A stretch of 64,000 nt of DNA from Neelides folsomi (lineage: Eukaryota > Arthropoda > Collembola > Neelipleona > Neelidae). This document shows positions 27,101 through 34,800 of the stretch, in pieces. The stretch spans positions 1 to 64,000 of the forward strand of contig JAQGBZ010000172.1 in assembly GCA_034687125.1 (NCBI GenBank). Direction: 5' to 3'. The notes under the pieces are model-generated. The model was not told where the DNA came from. It made no database searches and worked only from the letters and a program-made list of their open reading frames with translations. How positions within the stretch are numbered: position 1 is the first letter of the stretch; every line of letters begins with the position of its first letter. Made by a program: the position numbers and the translations under genes.

Positions 27101-28001
27101 ATGTTGACTGCGTGCCATTTCATGTCGTTTAGGAGGAAAGGAGCTTCCGAAGCAATTTCTGTTTCACCGGCTCCCAAATTTATGTGCACCTAACGCAAAG
27201 GAGAACATGGAGAGTCAAAGGGAAGATTCGTGGAAATGAAAATGATTCTTTGGGACCCCAAGAGCCTCTCACAACTCTCCTCTCTCAGCTCTCCACGGGC
27301 TCACATTTATGGCCTTTCCCGACGACCTGGCTTCGGATCGCCCTACATACTCCACACTTCCTCCTCTTTATATTTCTTCACACACACACATTATCCCAAT
27401 CCGCCCATTCCCTTATCAGGAGGCAAAATGCCATCAGGACCCGCCGAACCTCAGGCCAACTTACCAAATAACTCATCCACTCCTCTTTAATTTCGCTCAA
27501 TTTCCGAATCATTACTTATTCTCATTTCCGCACTCATTGGGACCAAAATTCCATCCATGGCTTTTTAACGACTCGTTAATTTACAAATATAAATTGCATG
27601 AACTATAATGAGTTCAACGATTTTCAAGTTTATTTGACTATGACTGAATGTGATAGTGAAATTAAATATTTGATAAATAGGAACATGAAACCTTTGATCT
27701 GATAATAATATAACTAAAATTTAAATATGATATGTTTAAAATATTTTGAAAGTAAAAAGAGGTTTAATTTAGAGTAAATTTAAATTGTGAGAGAAATGTA
27801 AAGAATAAGGTATGGAATAAGGAGTTCAAACATGTACCTTTAATCGCCCAGCGTCGAGTACTAAAAGGCAATAATCGGTGCGACCAGCTGCGAGAAAAAG
27901 CATCGAGTCGGATCTCCTGGTCCTTAACCGGAAATATATGTCGCTGGTACTTCTGGCTTCTTGAAGTCGCACACTGACATGACTCGATCCGTAAAACGAC
28001 A
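112..28001 (-). CDS. CSPG4: CSPG4/NG2 (kon-tiki/perdido-like) transmembrane proteoglycan, 22 internal exons, both ends missing
   Basis: Seen: 22 exons on the minus strand join in one continuous frame (164, 140, 178, 243, 93, 171, 417, 171, 96, 191, 360, 1097, 185, 195, 166, 210, 414, 156, 212, 176, 191 and 41 bp, 5' to 3'). All junctions agree in phase; every donor is GT except one GC. The product has two laminin-G domains, a Cys/Ser/Asn-rich linker and about twelve CSPG repeats with the usual signatures (F-T-Q-x-D-L, H-D-G-S-E-x-x-x-D, P-P-R-H-G). Many N-x-S/T sequons fit an extracellular protein. Known: CSPG4/NG2 and fly kon-tiki are single-pass proteoglycans that bind matrix and integrin partners; kon-tiki acts in muscle-tendon attachment and glia. 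Inferred: orthology rests on order LamG-LamG-CSPG repeats. The signal-peptide exon is upstream of 28,001 and the transmembrane segment and tail are below 112. Human CSPG4 has about 2,300 residues and 15 repeats, so most of the ectodomain is here. Confidence 0.93.
545..735 (-). CDS. CSPG4: CSPG4 exon: end of CSPG repeat 11 and start of repeat 12
   Basis: Acceptor GTGACTCCCAG, donor GTGAAT, phases 2 to 1. It reads D-H-I-E-N-I-T-V-Q-M-D-I-S-V, then L-N-E-G-A-E-A-A-V. The segment N-I-N-F-S-A-V-L-D-F matches the start of the membrane-proximal repeat of CSPG4 proteins. The 392-bp intron below it is AT-rich with nothing recognised. Confidence 0.9.
1960..2135 (-). CDS. CSPG4: CSPG4 exon: CSPG repeat 11, second half
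   Basis: Acceptor GAATTTACAG (phase 0), donor AG|GTGAGT (phase 2). It reads V-S-S-F-T-Q-T-D-V-N-N-G-K-I-F-Y-Q-H, a clear CSPG core. The intron below it (736-1,959, 1.2 kb) holds nothing recognised. Confidence 0.94.
2684..2895 (-). CDS. CSPG4: CSPG4 exon: end of CSPG repeat 10 and start of repeat 11
   Basis: Acceptor AACTATTTAG (phase 1), donor GTATTT (phase 0). It encodes F-F-D-F-E-V-S-D-G-L-N-E, the conserved 'F-x-V-S-D-G' ending of a repeat, and then the first strands of repeat 11 up to R-E-I-N-F-Q. The 548-bp intron below it shows no feature. Confidence 0.93.
3072..3227 (-). CDS. CSPG4: CSPG4 exon: CSPG repeat 10, middle
   Basis: Phase 1-1, acceptor TTCTCATTAG, donor GTTTGT. It reads A-A-V-D-D-D-S-G-D-N-Q-L-V-F-Y-V-V, the 'D-x-D-S' element of CSPG repeats, then H-N-F-T-Q-E-L-I-N-Q-S-Q-I-I-F-V-H-K. 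Confidence 0.94.
3835..4248 (-). CDS. CSPG4: CSPG4 exon: CSPG repeat 9 and start of repeat 10
   Basis: 414 bp, phase 1-1, from TTGTTTTAG to GTGAGT. It contains A-Q-P-P-R-H-G-S-L, then K-I-I-Y-S-H-D-G-S-E-S-V-R-D-E-F-T-V (a textbook CSPG core) and I-I-P-G-N-D-Q-V-P. Sequons N-L-T occur twice near the 5' end. Its last residues, S-A-T-I-T-N-K-E-L, begin repeat 10. The intron below it (3,228-3,834) is unremarkable. Confidence 0.95.
4249..6088 (-). other. 1.8-kb intron, no recognised content
   Basis: AT-rich intron between the repeat 8 and repeat 9 exons. Open frames at 5,356-5,565 and 5,592-5,837 have no CSPG pattern and do not fit the phase of the flanking exons. Confidence 0.7.
6089..6298 (-). 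CDS. CSPG4: CSPG4 exon: CSPG repeat 8, second half
   Basis: Acceptor AAATTTCCAG, donor GTGAGT, phase 1-1. It reads V-T-M-W-D-Q-T-T-I-N-E-G-R-L-R-Y-V and closes with strands ending A-T-I-I-V-N-E. The next exon completes N-E-G-N-S-V, the usual 'E-G' start of a new repeat. Confidence 0.94.
7023..7188 (-). CDS. CSPG4: CSPG4 exon: CSPG repeat 8, first half
   Basis: Acceptor TCTCTCGACAG (phase 0), donor GTAAGT (phase 1). It encodes V-V-V-N-E-N-S-S-A-V-I and Y-T-L-T-R-P-P-R-H-G-Y-L-A-I, the P-P-R-H-G signature of CSPG repeats. The intron below it (6,299-7,022) is AT-rich with nothing recognised. Confidence 0.95.
7189..8593 (-). other. 1.4-kb intron, no recognised content
   Basis: Intron between the repeat 7 and repeat 8 exons. 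I see no domain, repeat element or hairpin of note. Confidence 0.7.
8594..8788 (-). CDS. CSPG4: CSPG4 exon: CSPG repeat 7, second half
   Basis: 65 codons, phase 0-0, from GGGATAG to a consensus GTAAGG. It reads V-G-N-F-T-L-G-D-L-A-N-R-S-V-F-Y-E-N-N-G, a CSPG core with two N-glycosylation sequons, then D-S-F-R-I-Q-A-V-V-V. The acceptor's pyrimidine tract is weak, but the frame is uninterrupted across both junctions. The 275-bp intron above it holds nothing recognised. Confidence 0.92.
9064..9248 (-). CDS. CSPG4: CSPG4 exon: end of CSPG repeat 6 and start of repeat 7
   Basis: Acceptor AATCACTAG, phase 1 in and phase 0 out (GTAACT). The join gives N-V-N-G-T-L-E-I-T-A-G, then repeat 7 with V-D-V-D-E-D-R-I-L and D-G-P-L-H-G-I-I-R. 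It is separated from the large exon by the longest intron within the chain (3.85 kb). Confidence 0.93.
9644..9905. repeat. Foldback (inverted-repeat) element
   Basis: Arms at about 9,644-9,700 and 9,851-9,905 are inverted copies, separated by about 150 bp. The best 36 bp (arm sequence aattacaacccaaacgcaat onward) differ at only about three positions. The match weakens but continues inward through a TTACCTTCC block. No transposase is present. Seen directly; assignment as a non-autonomous element is inference. Confidence 0.8.
11074..11148. mobile_element. 75-bp palindromic MITE flanked by TA
   Basis: Nearly all of the element is two inverted arms starting cagggtaggccataatta and ending with the matching complement (two mismatches in the outer 27 bp). 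TA dinucleotides flank both sides, as expected for Tc1/mariner-type insertion. It has no coding capacity. A related copy lies at 44,782-44,862. Confidence 0.82.
13101..14197 (-). CDS. CSPG4: CSPG4 large exon: end of CSPG repeat 3 through repeat 6
   Basis: The longest exon (1,097 bp), from a TTACAG acceptor to a GTAAGG donor (phase 1). In order it holds the end of repeat 3 (E-D-E-F-T-F-H-V-S), repeat 4 (F-T-Q-D-D-L-V-S-R-R-V-L-Y and D-S-F-T-F-N-V-T), repeat 5 (S-P-P-S-H-G-F-L, I-F-Y-Q-H-D-G-S-E-T-F-K-D) and repeat 6 (D-Y-V-D-E-D-W-D-S-D-R-G, W-T-Q-S-D-I-D-A-G-K-L-V-F-K-H-E-G). The Met near its 5' end is internal, not a translation start. Four repeats sharing one exon suggests local intron loss compared with the rest of the gene. 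Confidence 0.95.
14198..14894 (-). other. GC-AG intron of the CSPG4 gene, with alternative GT donor
   Basis: 697-bp intron whose donor reads AG|GCAAGT and whose acceptor is TTACAG. A GT donor (GTGAAA) lies 4 nt downstream of the GC donor, with exon end at 14,891. Joined to the same acceptor it gives TGA as the first codon of the next exon. A weaker downstream AG (exon start 14,181) would restore frame with the GT donor but shortens the loop by four residues. No other feature was seen in this intron. Confidence 0.75.
14895..15254 (-). CDS. CSPG4: CSPG4 exon: end of CSPG repeat 2 and most of repeat 3, with apparent GC donor
   Basis: Starts after TTGAACAG in phase 2 and reads Y-V-D-Q-G-H, then K-V-T-D-G-S-S-V, ending repeat 2. 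Repeat 3 follows (N-V-P-P-R-S-G-S-L-Q-L, S-R-I-R-Y-L-L-Q-R-P). The end is set by the next exon, whose acceptor needs phase 2; the only matching site is AG|GCAAGT, the usual GC-AG donor sequence. This gives R-P-S-D-M-P-I-E-D-E-F, with the same Y-to-D-x-F spacing as repeat 4. Confidence 0.88.
15255..17297 (-). other. 2.0-kb intron, short hairpin only
   Basis: The only structure I noticed is a perfect 11-bp hairpin with a 5-nt loop at 16,171-16,197. No coding potential was recognised. Confidence 0.65.
17298..17488 (-). CDS. CSPG4: CSPG4 exon: CSPG repeat 2
   Basis: From a TTTACAG acceptor (phase 0) to GTAAGT (phase 2). It encodes S-L-D-P-D-T-P-A-K-D-L-I-F, the 'D-P-D' element, and then N-T-F-T-Q-D-D-L-E-N-G-Q-V-W, a near-perfect CSPG core. 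The Trp codon at the end is completed by the next exon. Confidence 0.95.
18468..18563 (-). CDS. CSPG4: CSPG4 exon: junction of CSPG repeats 1 and 2
   Basis: 32 codons, phase 0-0, from ATTTACCAG to GTAAGC. It reads L-P-V-E-I-T-A-V-N-D-P-P-E-I, the characteristic 'V-N-D-x-P' strand that closes a CSPG repeat, then opens repeat 2. The intron below it (17,489-18,467) contains nothing I recognise. Confidence 0.93.
18564..19998 (-). other. 1.4-kb intron, no recognised content
   Basis: Intron within CSPG repeat 1. It is somewhat GC-richer than other introns and has several open frames on the minus strand (18,607-19,662), but none shows CSPG or LamG patterns, and skipping it gives a continuous repeat 1. 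Confidence 0.65.
19999..20169 (-). CDS. CSPG4: CSPG4 exon: CSPG repeat 1, second half
   Basis: 57 codons, phase 0-0, donor GTTTGT. The acceptor (TTTTGTGAAG) has a poor pyrimidine tract, but the joined frame gives the repeat pattern F-A-A-L-D-V-G-A-G-R-V-R-Y-W-H-N-G-A-E-S-S-R-D-S, matching the CSPG 'F-x-x-x-D-V-x-x-G-x-V-x-Y-x-H-x-G' core. Confidence 0.88.
20903..21319 (-). CDS. CSPG4: CSPG4 exon: end of LamG2, Cys/Ser/Asn-rich linker, start of CSPG repeat 1
   Basis: 139 codons, phase 0-0. Residues 1-9 (G-C-I-R-D-L-V-I-D) close LamG2. Residues about 25-60 form a low-complexity linker rich in Gly, Ser, Asn and Pro with three cysteines (M-G-C, N-C-L, I-C-S) and several N-x-S/T sequons. From about residue 90 the first CSPG repeat starts (V-R-P-V-Q-V-A-E-G-D) and runs to V-L-F-R-V-Q-K-P-P-Q-E-G-R-L-E. 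The linker has no clear equivalent in vertebrate CSPG4, where an acidic stretch occupies this place. The intron below it (20,170-20,902) is AT-rich with nothing recognised. Confidence 0.93.
22125..22295 (-). CDS. CSPG4: CSPG4 exon: laminin-G domain 2, third part
   Basis: 57 codons, phase 0-0, from a pyrimidine-rich CCCTTTTAG acceptor to a GTAACT donor. It encodes L-S-V-M-V-D-N-Q-S and later M-V-Y-L-G-V-E, the strand before the last LamG turn, ending Q-S-F-R so that the next exon completes F-R-G-C-I-R-D-L. The intron below it (21,320-22,124) shows nothing I recognise. Confidence 0.92.
23072..23164 (-). CDS. CSPG4: CSPG4 exon: laminin-G domain 2, middle part
   Basis: A 93-bp exon (31 codons, phase 0-0) between a TTTATTCAG acceptor and a GTAACG donor. 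It reads I-R-F-V-A-E-M-G-S-G-P and ends D-S-A-W-H-S-I-T-L-Q, the second copy of the LamG W-H-x-I/V motif, which fixes its place. The intron below it (22,296-23,071) has no recognised feature. Confidence 0.92.
23515..23757 (-). CDS. CSPG4: CSPG4 exon: laminin-G domain 2, first part
   Basis: 81 codons in phase 0, from a TTAATTAG acceptor to a GTGAGA donor. W-N-C-S-E-E-F matches the cysteine-containing segment between the two LamG domains of CSPG4. Then comes a LamG strand pattern (D-G-L-I-F-Y-V-S-G, Y-L-A-L-E-V-R-Q-G-K). The 350-bp intron below it is AT-rich and otherwise empty. Confidence 0.94.
24748..24925 (-). CDS. CSPG4: CSPG4 exon: end of laminin-G domain 1
   Basis: TTTCCCTAG acceptor. 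It encodes F-H-E-L-N-I-H-F-G-I-W-L-G-G and the closing LamG cysteine in F-R-G-C-M-S-H-I, a strong CSPG4/kon signature. It ends in phase 0 at GTGAGTG. The intron below it (23,758-24,747, about 1 kb) has open frames on the same strand that do not fit between the flanking exons, and I see nothing else in it. Confidence 0.95.
24926..27049 (-). other. 2.1-kb intron in laminin-G domain 1, no recognised content
   Basis: The LamG1 fold is continuous across this intron, so no exon is needed. An open frame at 25,911-26,195 on the minus strand has no recognisable domain. Confidence 0.7.
27050..27189 (-). CDS. CSPG4: CSPG4 exon: middle of laminin-G domain 1
   Basis: TTGCGTTAG acceptor, phase 0. It encodes V-H-I-N-L-G-A-G-E and then the conserved LamG motif W-H-A-V-N-I-T-R, with one N-x-T sequon. 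It ends in phase 2 at a consensus GTAAGC donor and joins the next exon as K-A-N-L-P-S-K-F-H. Confidence 0.93.
27838..28001 (-). CDS. CSPG4: CSPG4 exon: start of laminin-G domain 1
   Basis: The exon opens after a TTTACAG acceptor in phase 1 and reads S-F-Y-G-S-S-H-V, which corresponds to the first residues after the signal peptide in CSPG4 proteins. It continues with a LamG beta-strand pattern ending L-L-V-L-D-A-G-R-L-K and stops in phase 0 at a GTACAT donor. Because it starts right where the mature protein should start, the signal peptide must be on a separate upstream exon. The intron below it (27,190-27,837) holds nothing I recognise. Confidence 0.9.
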
Positions 28002-28178
28002 CTGTAAATTAAAAAATTAGATATTTATAAAATCATATAATTTAATTATTCAGTAGATAACTTGTCTTCCCGAGAGGTAATACTCATAAAACGGCTTTTT
28101 ATTTTTAAAATATAAGACATAAAGTAGGTACTTTTACTTTATTAATCTACAAAGAACAAATGTATTTTACAACTTACA

Positions 28179-28570
28179 ATTACCGTATATACACAAAAGA
28201 TACCCTAATCCCAAAAGGTATCTTTTAGGATTTGGCCTTCGGCCCCCGGGTATCTTTTGGGTACCGGGCATAATAAAAGGAATGAGACTTGAGCCCAAAT
28301 AAAAAACTCATTTTATTAAAATTATTATGGTTTCTTCCATTGATTTATGCTTTTTGGATCAATGGAAAATATATTCGCAGTGTTTTCTCCACTAAGAGTA
28401 TTAAGTGAATTAAAAATAACAGTTGGTTTAAATATATTATATGACGTTTTAGTTTATATTTTCCCTCAACGTTTATATTATGCCCATGGACCCGGGCATC
28501 TTTTAGGTACCAGGTATCTTTTAAAGTCCCATGATCTACCCCCGGGTATCTTTTGGGTACATACGGTAAT
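28179..28570. mobile_element. 392-bp element with 27-bp terminal inverted repeats (MITE-like)
   Basis: The ends are inverted copies: left 28,179-28,205 and right 28,544-28,570 match at 25 of 27 positions. Inside, the motif gggtatcttttgggtac occurs at both ends in the same orientation (28,248-28,264 and 28,544-28,560), with further partial copies near 28,217 and 28,513. The interior is AT-rich and has no transposase. I could not identify a convincing target-site duplication. It lies just upstream of the first recognised CSPG4 exon. Confidence 0.8.
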
Positions 28571-29510
28571 CTTATAGTTTAAATTTAATTTTAGTAAAAG
28601 TGTGAGCGAATGTTAGAATTATATCTTAAAACTATACATAGAATTTAAGATTGGCCTGTCCAAAAAACTCAAGATGGCTTAAATTTGTCTCAAGCTGTGA
28701 TGATTAAAAAAGTCTCCTTCTTAAAATCCTATCTTTGTTTTGCAATCAAATCTTAACAAAGCAGTGACGGTTTCCTTCCTTTATTTCCACATAATGGCTA
28801 AAAGATCCGAACATTGTCAACTCTTTCATTTCTAATATAATAAATACATCGAGTTAGAATCCCATATTAAATGAAAAAATAATTAAAAATAGTTTCCTTT
28901 CTTGGAATTGGATGAATGGGGAAGAGGAAATATAAATGGGGAGATTAAAAAGAGACATAAAAATATTTTTCTTCTGGGTGTTAAAATGAAGGTAGTGACA
29001 GTCTGAAGAAAGGGACGAGTTGATCAACATTTAATTTTCTTTGGGCATATTGCGCGGAGGGCAGGGAAGCTCCCTTAAGCTTGGCTTAACAAGATAAAGT
29101 GCTTGATCCCCCAGGAGGTGACTGAACTGGAGAAGATGAGGCCGAGGCCTCCATTTATACACGGGGAAGCTATAAGGGAATCTTCCCAAAGAGATGAACT
29201 TCATCCCAACACACATTCTTCCCAAAACTAAACCAATATTCCGCCAACCAACGAAATAAGACAGCATTTGTATTCCGTCAACTTCCCCTTCATTACCAAT
29301 TCCCTCCGCATCTTCATTTTTGATCCGATGCACATCGGGAAGATTTGGACACCTTTAGATTTGGATTTTGATAAACCTCATCCTTACTCTTTATATGGAT
29401 TAGTTTTGAACTGCCCTTTGATTCCGCTAACGCTCCGCAACTTCAAACTCGTCGTCAGAAACTCATTTCCCAACTCTTCCCTAAATTTCACCAATTTCTC
29501 AACACCTTCA

Positions 29511-29550
<40 letters not shown>
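29511..29550. repeat. CT microsatellite
   Basis: About 40 bp of nearly pure CT dinucleotides, with two interruptions, in the region upstream of the recognised CSPG4 exons. Confidence 0.95.
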
Positions 29551-31835
29551 TAGATGAAAATACTTTCTCCATGCCCCTTGGCAGAATCCTAAATTCTTTT
29601 CACACAAACCACAAACAAGATTTGAAATCCTCCAAATTATTTTGAAAATACTTTCTCACTTCATCAACACTTTTATACACTTTTAATAAAAGTCTATATT
29701 TAAGTCTTATAAAAAATTATGTACGATAATTTAAGAAAATGGGAATTGACGATTGAGTAATAAAAATTAATCTTAATTATTCATAGACATAAATAGAGTA
29801 TTGTACATATAGTCTCATTGTCAGTTGATAAAAACTTTTTTTTAAATTACACATATTTTACAGAAGAATATCATATAGGAAGCCTATTTAACATTTTATA
29901 TTTAAGTCTAATCATCAAAGTTTGAATTATCAAATGAATAGAAACGGTTGAATGGCTTTATTGCCAATTCCTTTTTGATAATTGGAAATGTTCCCGTGTA
30001 ATTAGAAAGGGAAGATTACGACTTCCTCAGGGACATTACACCATTTCTTTTCACCAAGTTGAGGAAAACTTCAAGGAAAAGCCTTCAATGCGAAGTTTGT
30101 TGCGGATATTGGCCAAAATCTCCATTTCTCCTATTAATTCCGGCTCTTCTCCCCGCCGGCCAGGAATAAAATTCCCATACAATTAAGATTCATCTACGAT
30201 TCAAATATTTCATCCTGACTCCAGGAATAAGGAAATATAAGGAAATAAGTAAATATTTAGAAAGAAATTAAACATTAAACCCTTGGTTTATTCCTAATGC
30301 CTTCAAGGGATTTATTATTCCCTTACAATTCCCAACTAACATTAAAGGACAATTAGAGCAATTACATAAAAAATTGGGAGACCTTCCATCTTCCACACCA
30401 TTAGCCATCAGCTTAGGGGAGGATCGGAAAGGCACGAAGCTTTGACTATTTGTCTCAATGACCATCTCCCCCAAATGTTTGGCAATTAAGATTTCTCTCC
30501 TTTCGATCTAGGCCATGGAGAGCTCCGGGTGAATTTGAAAATTCGGATTCTGAGGAATTTCTCTCAATTTCAACATTATTGGAATGGTAATTAGGAAGAG
30601 AATTTGAATAAAATGCAACAACATAGAGAGGGAAAATATGTAGAATATTCCTAACCATTGAGCCCTAAACCATTTCCAATGTTTTTTATTGTTCCACAAT
30701 TGTGAACAAATAAAAGATCCTCTTGGAACAAATTGAGACATTAATTACAATGTGGAAGATTGTATGAAAATTTGTCAAATAAAAGAACATTAATTCCATC
30801 TTGTTGAAACAATTAAAAATGCCATTTGGAGAAAGTGTGAATGTGAGACCATAAGGGAGTTTGGCCAGCACTCAGGACAAAAACTTGAGCCGCTTAGAAA
30901 TACCGTTAAGATTCAAGAAGGCTCATTTAAACTTTTAAGTTTCACTGAATTTTTCCAATGTTTTTCTTTTATATGTATTTAGTCACTTTTAACGGCACTT
31001 TATGGTCCTCGAATCTAAAGCCAACATTTGAAATGAGACCATATTTCACCAAATACGACCAAACTTTCCTTGTAAAACATTCAGTAACAATTCAGTAATT
31101 CAGATATATCAGTTGTATGAACTTCACGTGTTTCTAAAGGTAGTGACGCTTTGCCAAACACATGGTTCAAAAACTGTTAAATGTCTCATGCATTCGCAAG
31201 TTACGCACTTTGAATAGTTTCATTCATTTCATTGAATCTATCTAAAAGAAACTAACTATTCCCTCTTGTTGTAACAATCATATAGTGTCGCAACACAAAA
31301 GCTAATTAGAATAATCCAGATAAAGCAATATTTATTAAATATTAAAATATATTAAATGGAATATTTAGAATAGTAAGTTTTGAAATGAACGAATGAACGA
31401 ATTTTTTGATGAATAAACTTCTCTAACTGAAAATTTTTTATTTTGTATCTCGAAAATTTAAATCTAAGATAAGTAAAAATGTGTATGATATTATGTTTTA
31501 AAACCTTTAATTAGGAAATCTTGAAGAGTAATAATCAACGTGTCACGAACAACTTTTGAGAAAATTAATAAGGGAAGGGATTTTACCGGAAAAGAATGCT
31601 AATTGAAATGAATAAAGAGGAAAGAGAACATTGGTTTTATACCTTTAATAACGTCATACTACGTTGTCAGTAACGAAGTAGGATGTAATATATGGGTTTG
31701 GGGAAGTAAAGATTATTTCCTCTTAAGCTACTTTATACAAAATGTACATGTATAAAAGTTAAAAGATAAAATTCTAGTTATACTCGTATGTTACCTAATA
31801 TAGTTTCATATAACAAGTTGAGAATTTAATTCTCT

Positions 31836-31869
31836 CTTTGTCAGGAGGATGGGAATCTTCCTGACAAAG
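31836..31869. repeat. Short hairpin, 15-bp arms and 4-nt loop
   Basis: Arms ctttgtcaggaggat and atcttcctgacaaag pair with one mismatch (a possible G-U pair) around a ggga loop. The stem is too short for a typical microRNA precursor and pairing does not extend outward. Confidence 0.75.
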
Positions 31870-34800
31870 CAAATGAGCAGAGATGAGGAAAACTTTCAAC
31901 CTGAATTTTCTCTGCCCGTTTCGCTCTTAACAATTCACTCGCTTATATTATCTTAAAAATTGTAACTTTAAACTGGAGGCAAATTCGTATTTTATCTCTA
32001 CAACTTTTTAGCAATTTTAAATTCTAAAAGCATGCTACCAACCTAATAATTGTAAAATATTTACATACTATGATACTATGATATACTCTACTTATTCCAT
32101 ATATTAAAACGCACAATATATGTAAACATACATACATTATGTATGAGTACTTTAAAAAATATAATGACTTCCATGGCCAAAATTTCTCTTATAATCTATC
32201 CGCTCACTCAGTTTATAATGATAAAATTCTTCTCACAGACCTTACAGAAATGTTTTGATTAATTAAATTAATAAATTGGTGGGATTATTAAATGGTTGTT
32301 CATTAAATTGGAATTATAAAATGTGAATAATGAAAATTCTTTATTAAAATTTAATTTTGTAACTGACAATTCGCGCTTGGTGGAATATCAAATAATAAAT
32401 TACCATTGCTGATTAAAAGAGAATTCCCAAATTCCTCATGCAATGAGAGTGAAAGTGAAAACAAGAATTTTAAATTCTGATCTCTTCTCAAATGAAAGTG
32501 CCAATTATTCTGCTAACAAATCCCGAAGGCGAGAATGGATTTCAAATCTTTTGTTTCTTTGAAAGTACAATGCAGTTTCCCCATTTTGCTAATCCAAAGA
32601 ATGAAAACCTTCCCAATGGCATTGAGACTCACTTTGTCTCCTCGACCGGACTTCCAAAACTAACTTTAGTTGACTTATTCTCCTATTTATAAGGGGAAAT
32701 GGCTTCCATTAGATCTTTTTATATCAAACGGAATTTGTCAATGTTCGACTTTATAGCTTTTCACTGTGTCATCAAACAGAAAGACACTTTCAAACCCCGT
32801 TTTATTTTCGTTTCTTGTTTCTAAATTTTTGATAGCCAATTTAATCAATGGAATGGATCTGAAAAGTGTTGACTCGGACATTTACAATGTTTAAATAAAC
32901 AATTGGTGTCCTGACATTTAATTAGTAAAACAGTTATTAATTTAAATATTACAATTTATTTCAAATGTCTTTAATACTTCAATTTGTATTATTTATGTGT
33001 TTAGTTATAATTGAAAAATCAAAAGAATATTTTAAGACAACTTTGTCAATTCCTTTCACCAAAGAGCTTATTAGAAATGTTTTTGCAAATTTTCTTTCAT
33101 TATTTACATGCATTAATTTATCCAGTCGTCTTTTGTTTGTACCTCTTTCCCCACTGACAGGAATGTAAGAAAAAGGAGATCAAATTAATCATTGGAGATT
33201 AAGGGTTGAGGGAAAATTTTTAATCTGACAACCGGAAAATGGAAAAGTTTGTTAAAACGAAGACGAGGAAGAGAAAGCCCCCTAAGCCTCCCTTTTGTTC
33301 GTGAAGAATAGCTGAAGGGAGAGAAGAGGAAAACAAGAGAAAGGGAAAAAGTTGGACGACAAAAAATGAAGGAACATTTCCATCTTCCGCCGAAATGGGT
33401 CAGATCTCTTACGAGTCAAGGACCAAGGAACAACTTGACTTCTACCTAAAAACGAAACATTAGGAGAAGTGGAAGGGAAAAGAGTTGGGAAATGGGGGAG
33501 TCAAAGGGATCCTCACTCTCTCAAACCTTTTTGACTCCCTATTGAACTTTCCCTTTATCGTTGTTCCCTGACAGGTTGTGAATTATTCTTCTGGCCTCTA
33601 CCAAACCACCCTCTCATGTCTGCCCGATTCCTGCAAACGATAACTAGTCAAGGGCTTCAACAGTCTTTTCAAACTGACCACATGCCACTCTATCAAATGA
33701 AGCCTTTTGGAAATTTATTCACTTTGAATTGATCTAATGTGCTTTAAGCCAAGACCATTATAAATAAATATACACATTTCTTTGATCCTTTAAATTTACA
33801 ATTAACCAATTCACGATTTTAATCCCAGTACGAAAATAGACTTCAAGTGTCAAAAGCAGATAACAAAATACAAATGTATATGAAATAGGTATATCTGATA
33901 TGTATCTGTATTAATCCCAAACTGGTCAATCATGGAAATCGGAAGATAAATCCCTAGAGTTAATAGACACATAAATGGGAAAGCTTTCATGTGAAACCGC
34001 GAACGCTCACACTTTAGTTATGTTAATCACAATGTAATCCAATGGTTTACTGCATAAAATGAACCAGGAGTTAATACTTGGGAAAGTGGCCAAAAGAATC
34101 TTAATAAATAAAAGATGATAGTTATTGTGCCGTCTGATTGATTTAATGGGTAGAAGGCAATAAAAATTTGGGAATAAAATACTTCCAGTTGAAACTGGCC
34201 ATAAAAGCGGAGAGAGCGGAAAGAAGGAGGTATGTATAAGGCCGAGATTGTGAGAAGCTTTTGACCCTCTCCCAATGTAATATACGACGACTTTCTGACT
34301 TTCAGTGCATATTAGGCAATAGGAGAAGCTCAAAGAGGAAGACCCATTGTTCTCTCACTATGCCTGGTCACCTTCGCCACAAAATGTGTCTAGGGGTATT
34401 TTCTATGGATGGTCGGGACAGTTGGTTGGTGCATATGGGGCATTTATCATAGACATTATTTCTTTGTTGGAGAAGAGAAGCAATGCAATTTGCCCAAACT
34501 CACATGGGTTGGAGATTGAGGAGAGAATTCGACCACAGGGTGCCGAGGCGGCTCTTCGGACCTCCATAAAATAAAGAGGGAGGTCATTTGTCTTAAATTG
34601 AAATGAATGCTGGGCCATAAGAAATAAAACTTTCGAGATGATTTATTCTATTTGTACTTCCTTTGAATTACATATTCATATTATTAAAAGTTGGAAGTAA
34701 CAAATCTAAAGGGAGAAATCTTTCTTGTGGAAAATAGAGAAAGGAAATTTACACTTTCCCTCATTTTCCCACGCCCATACACCAAAGATCTAAATATTAT

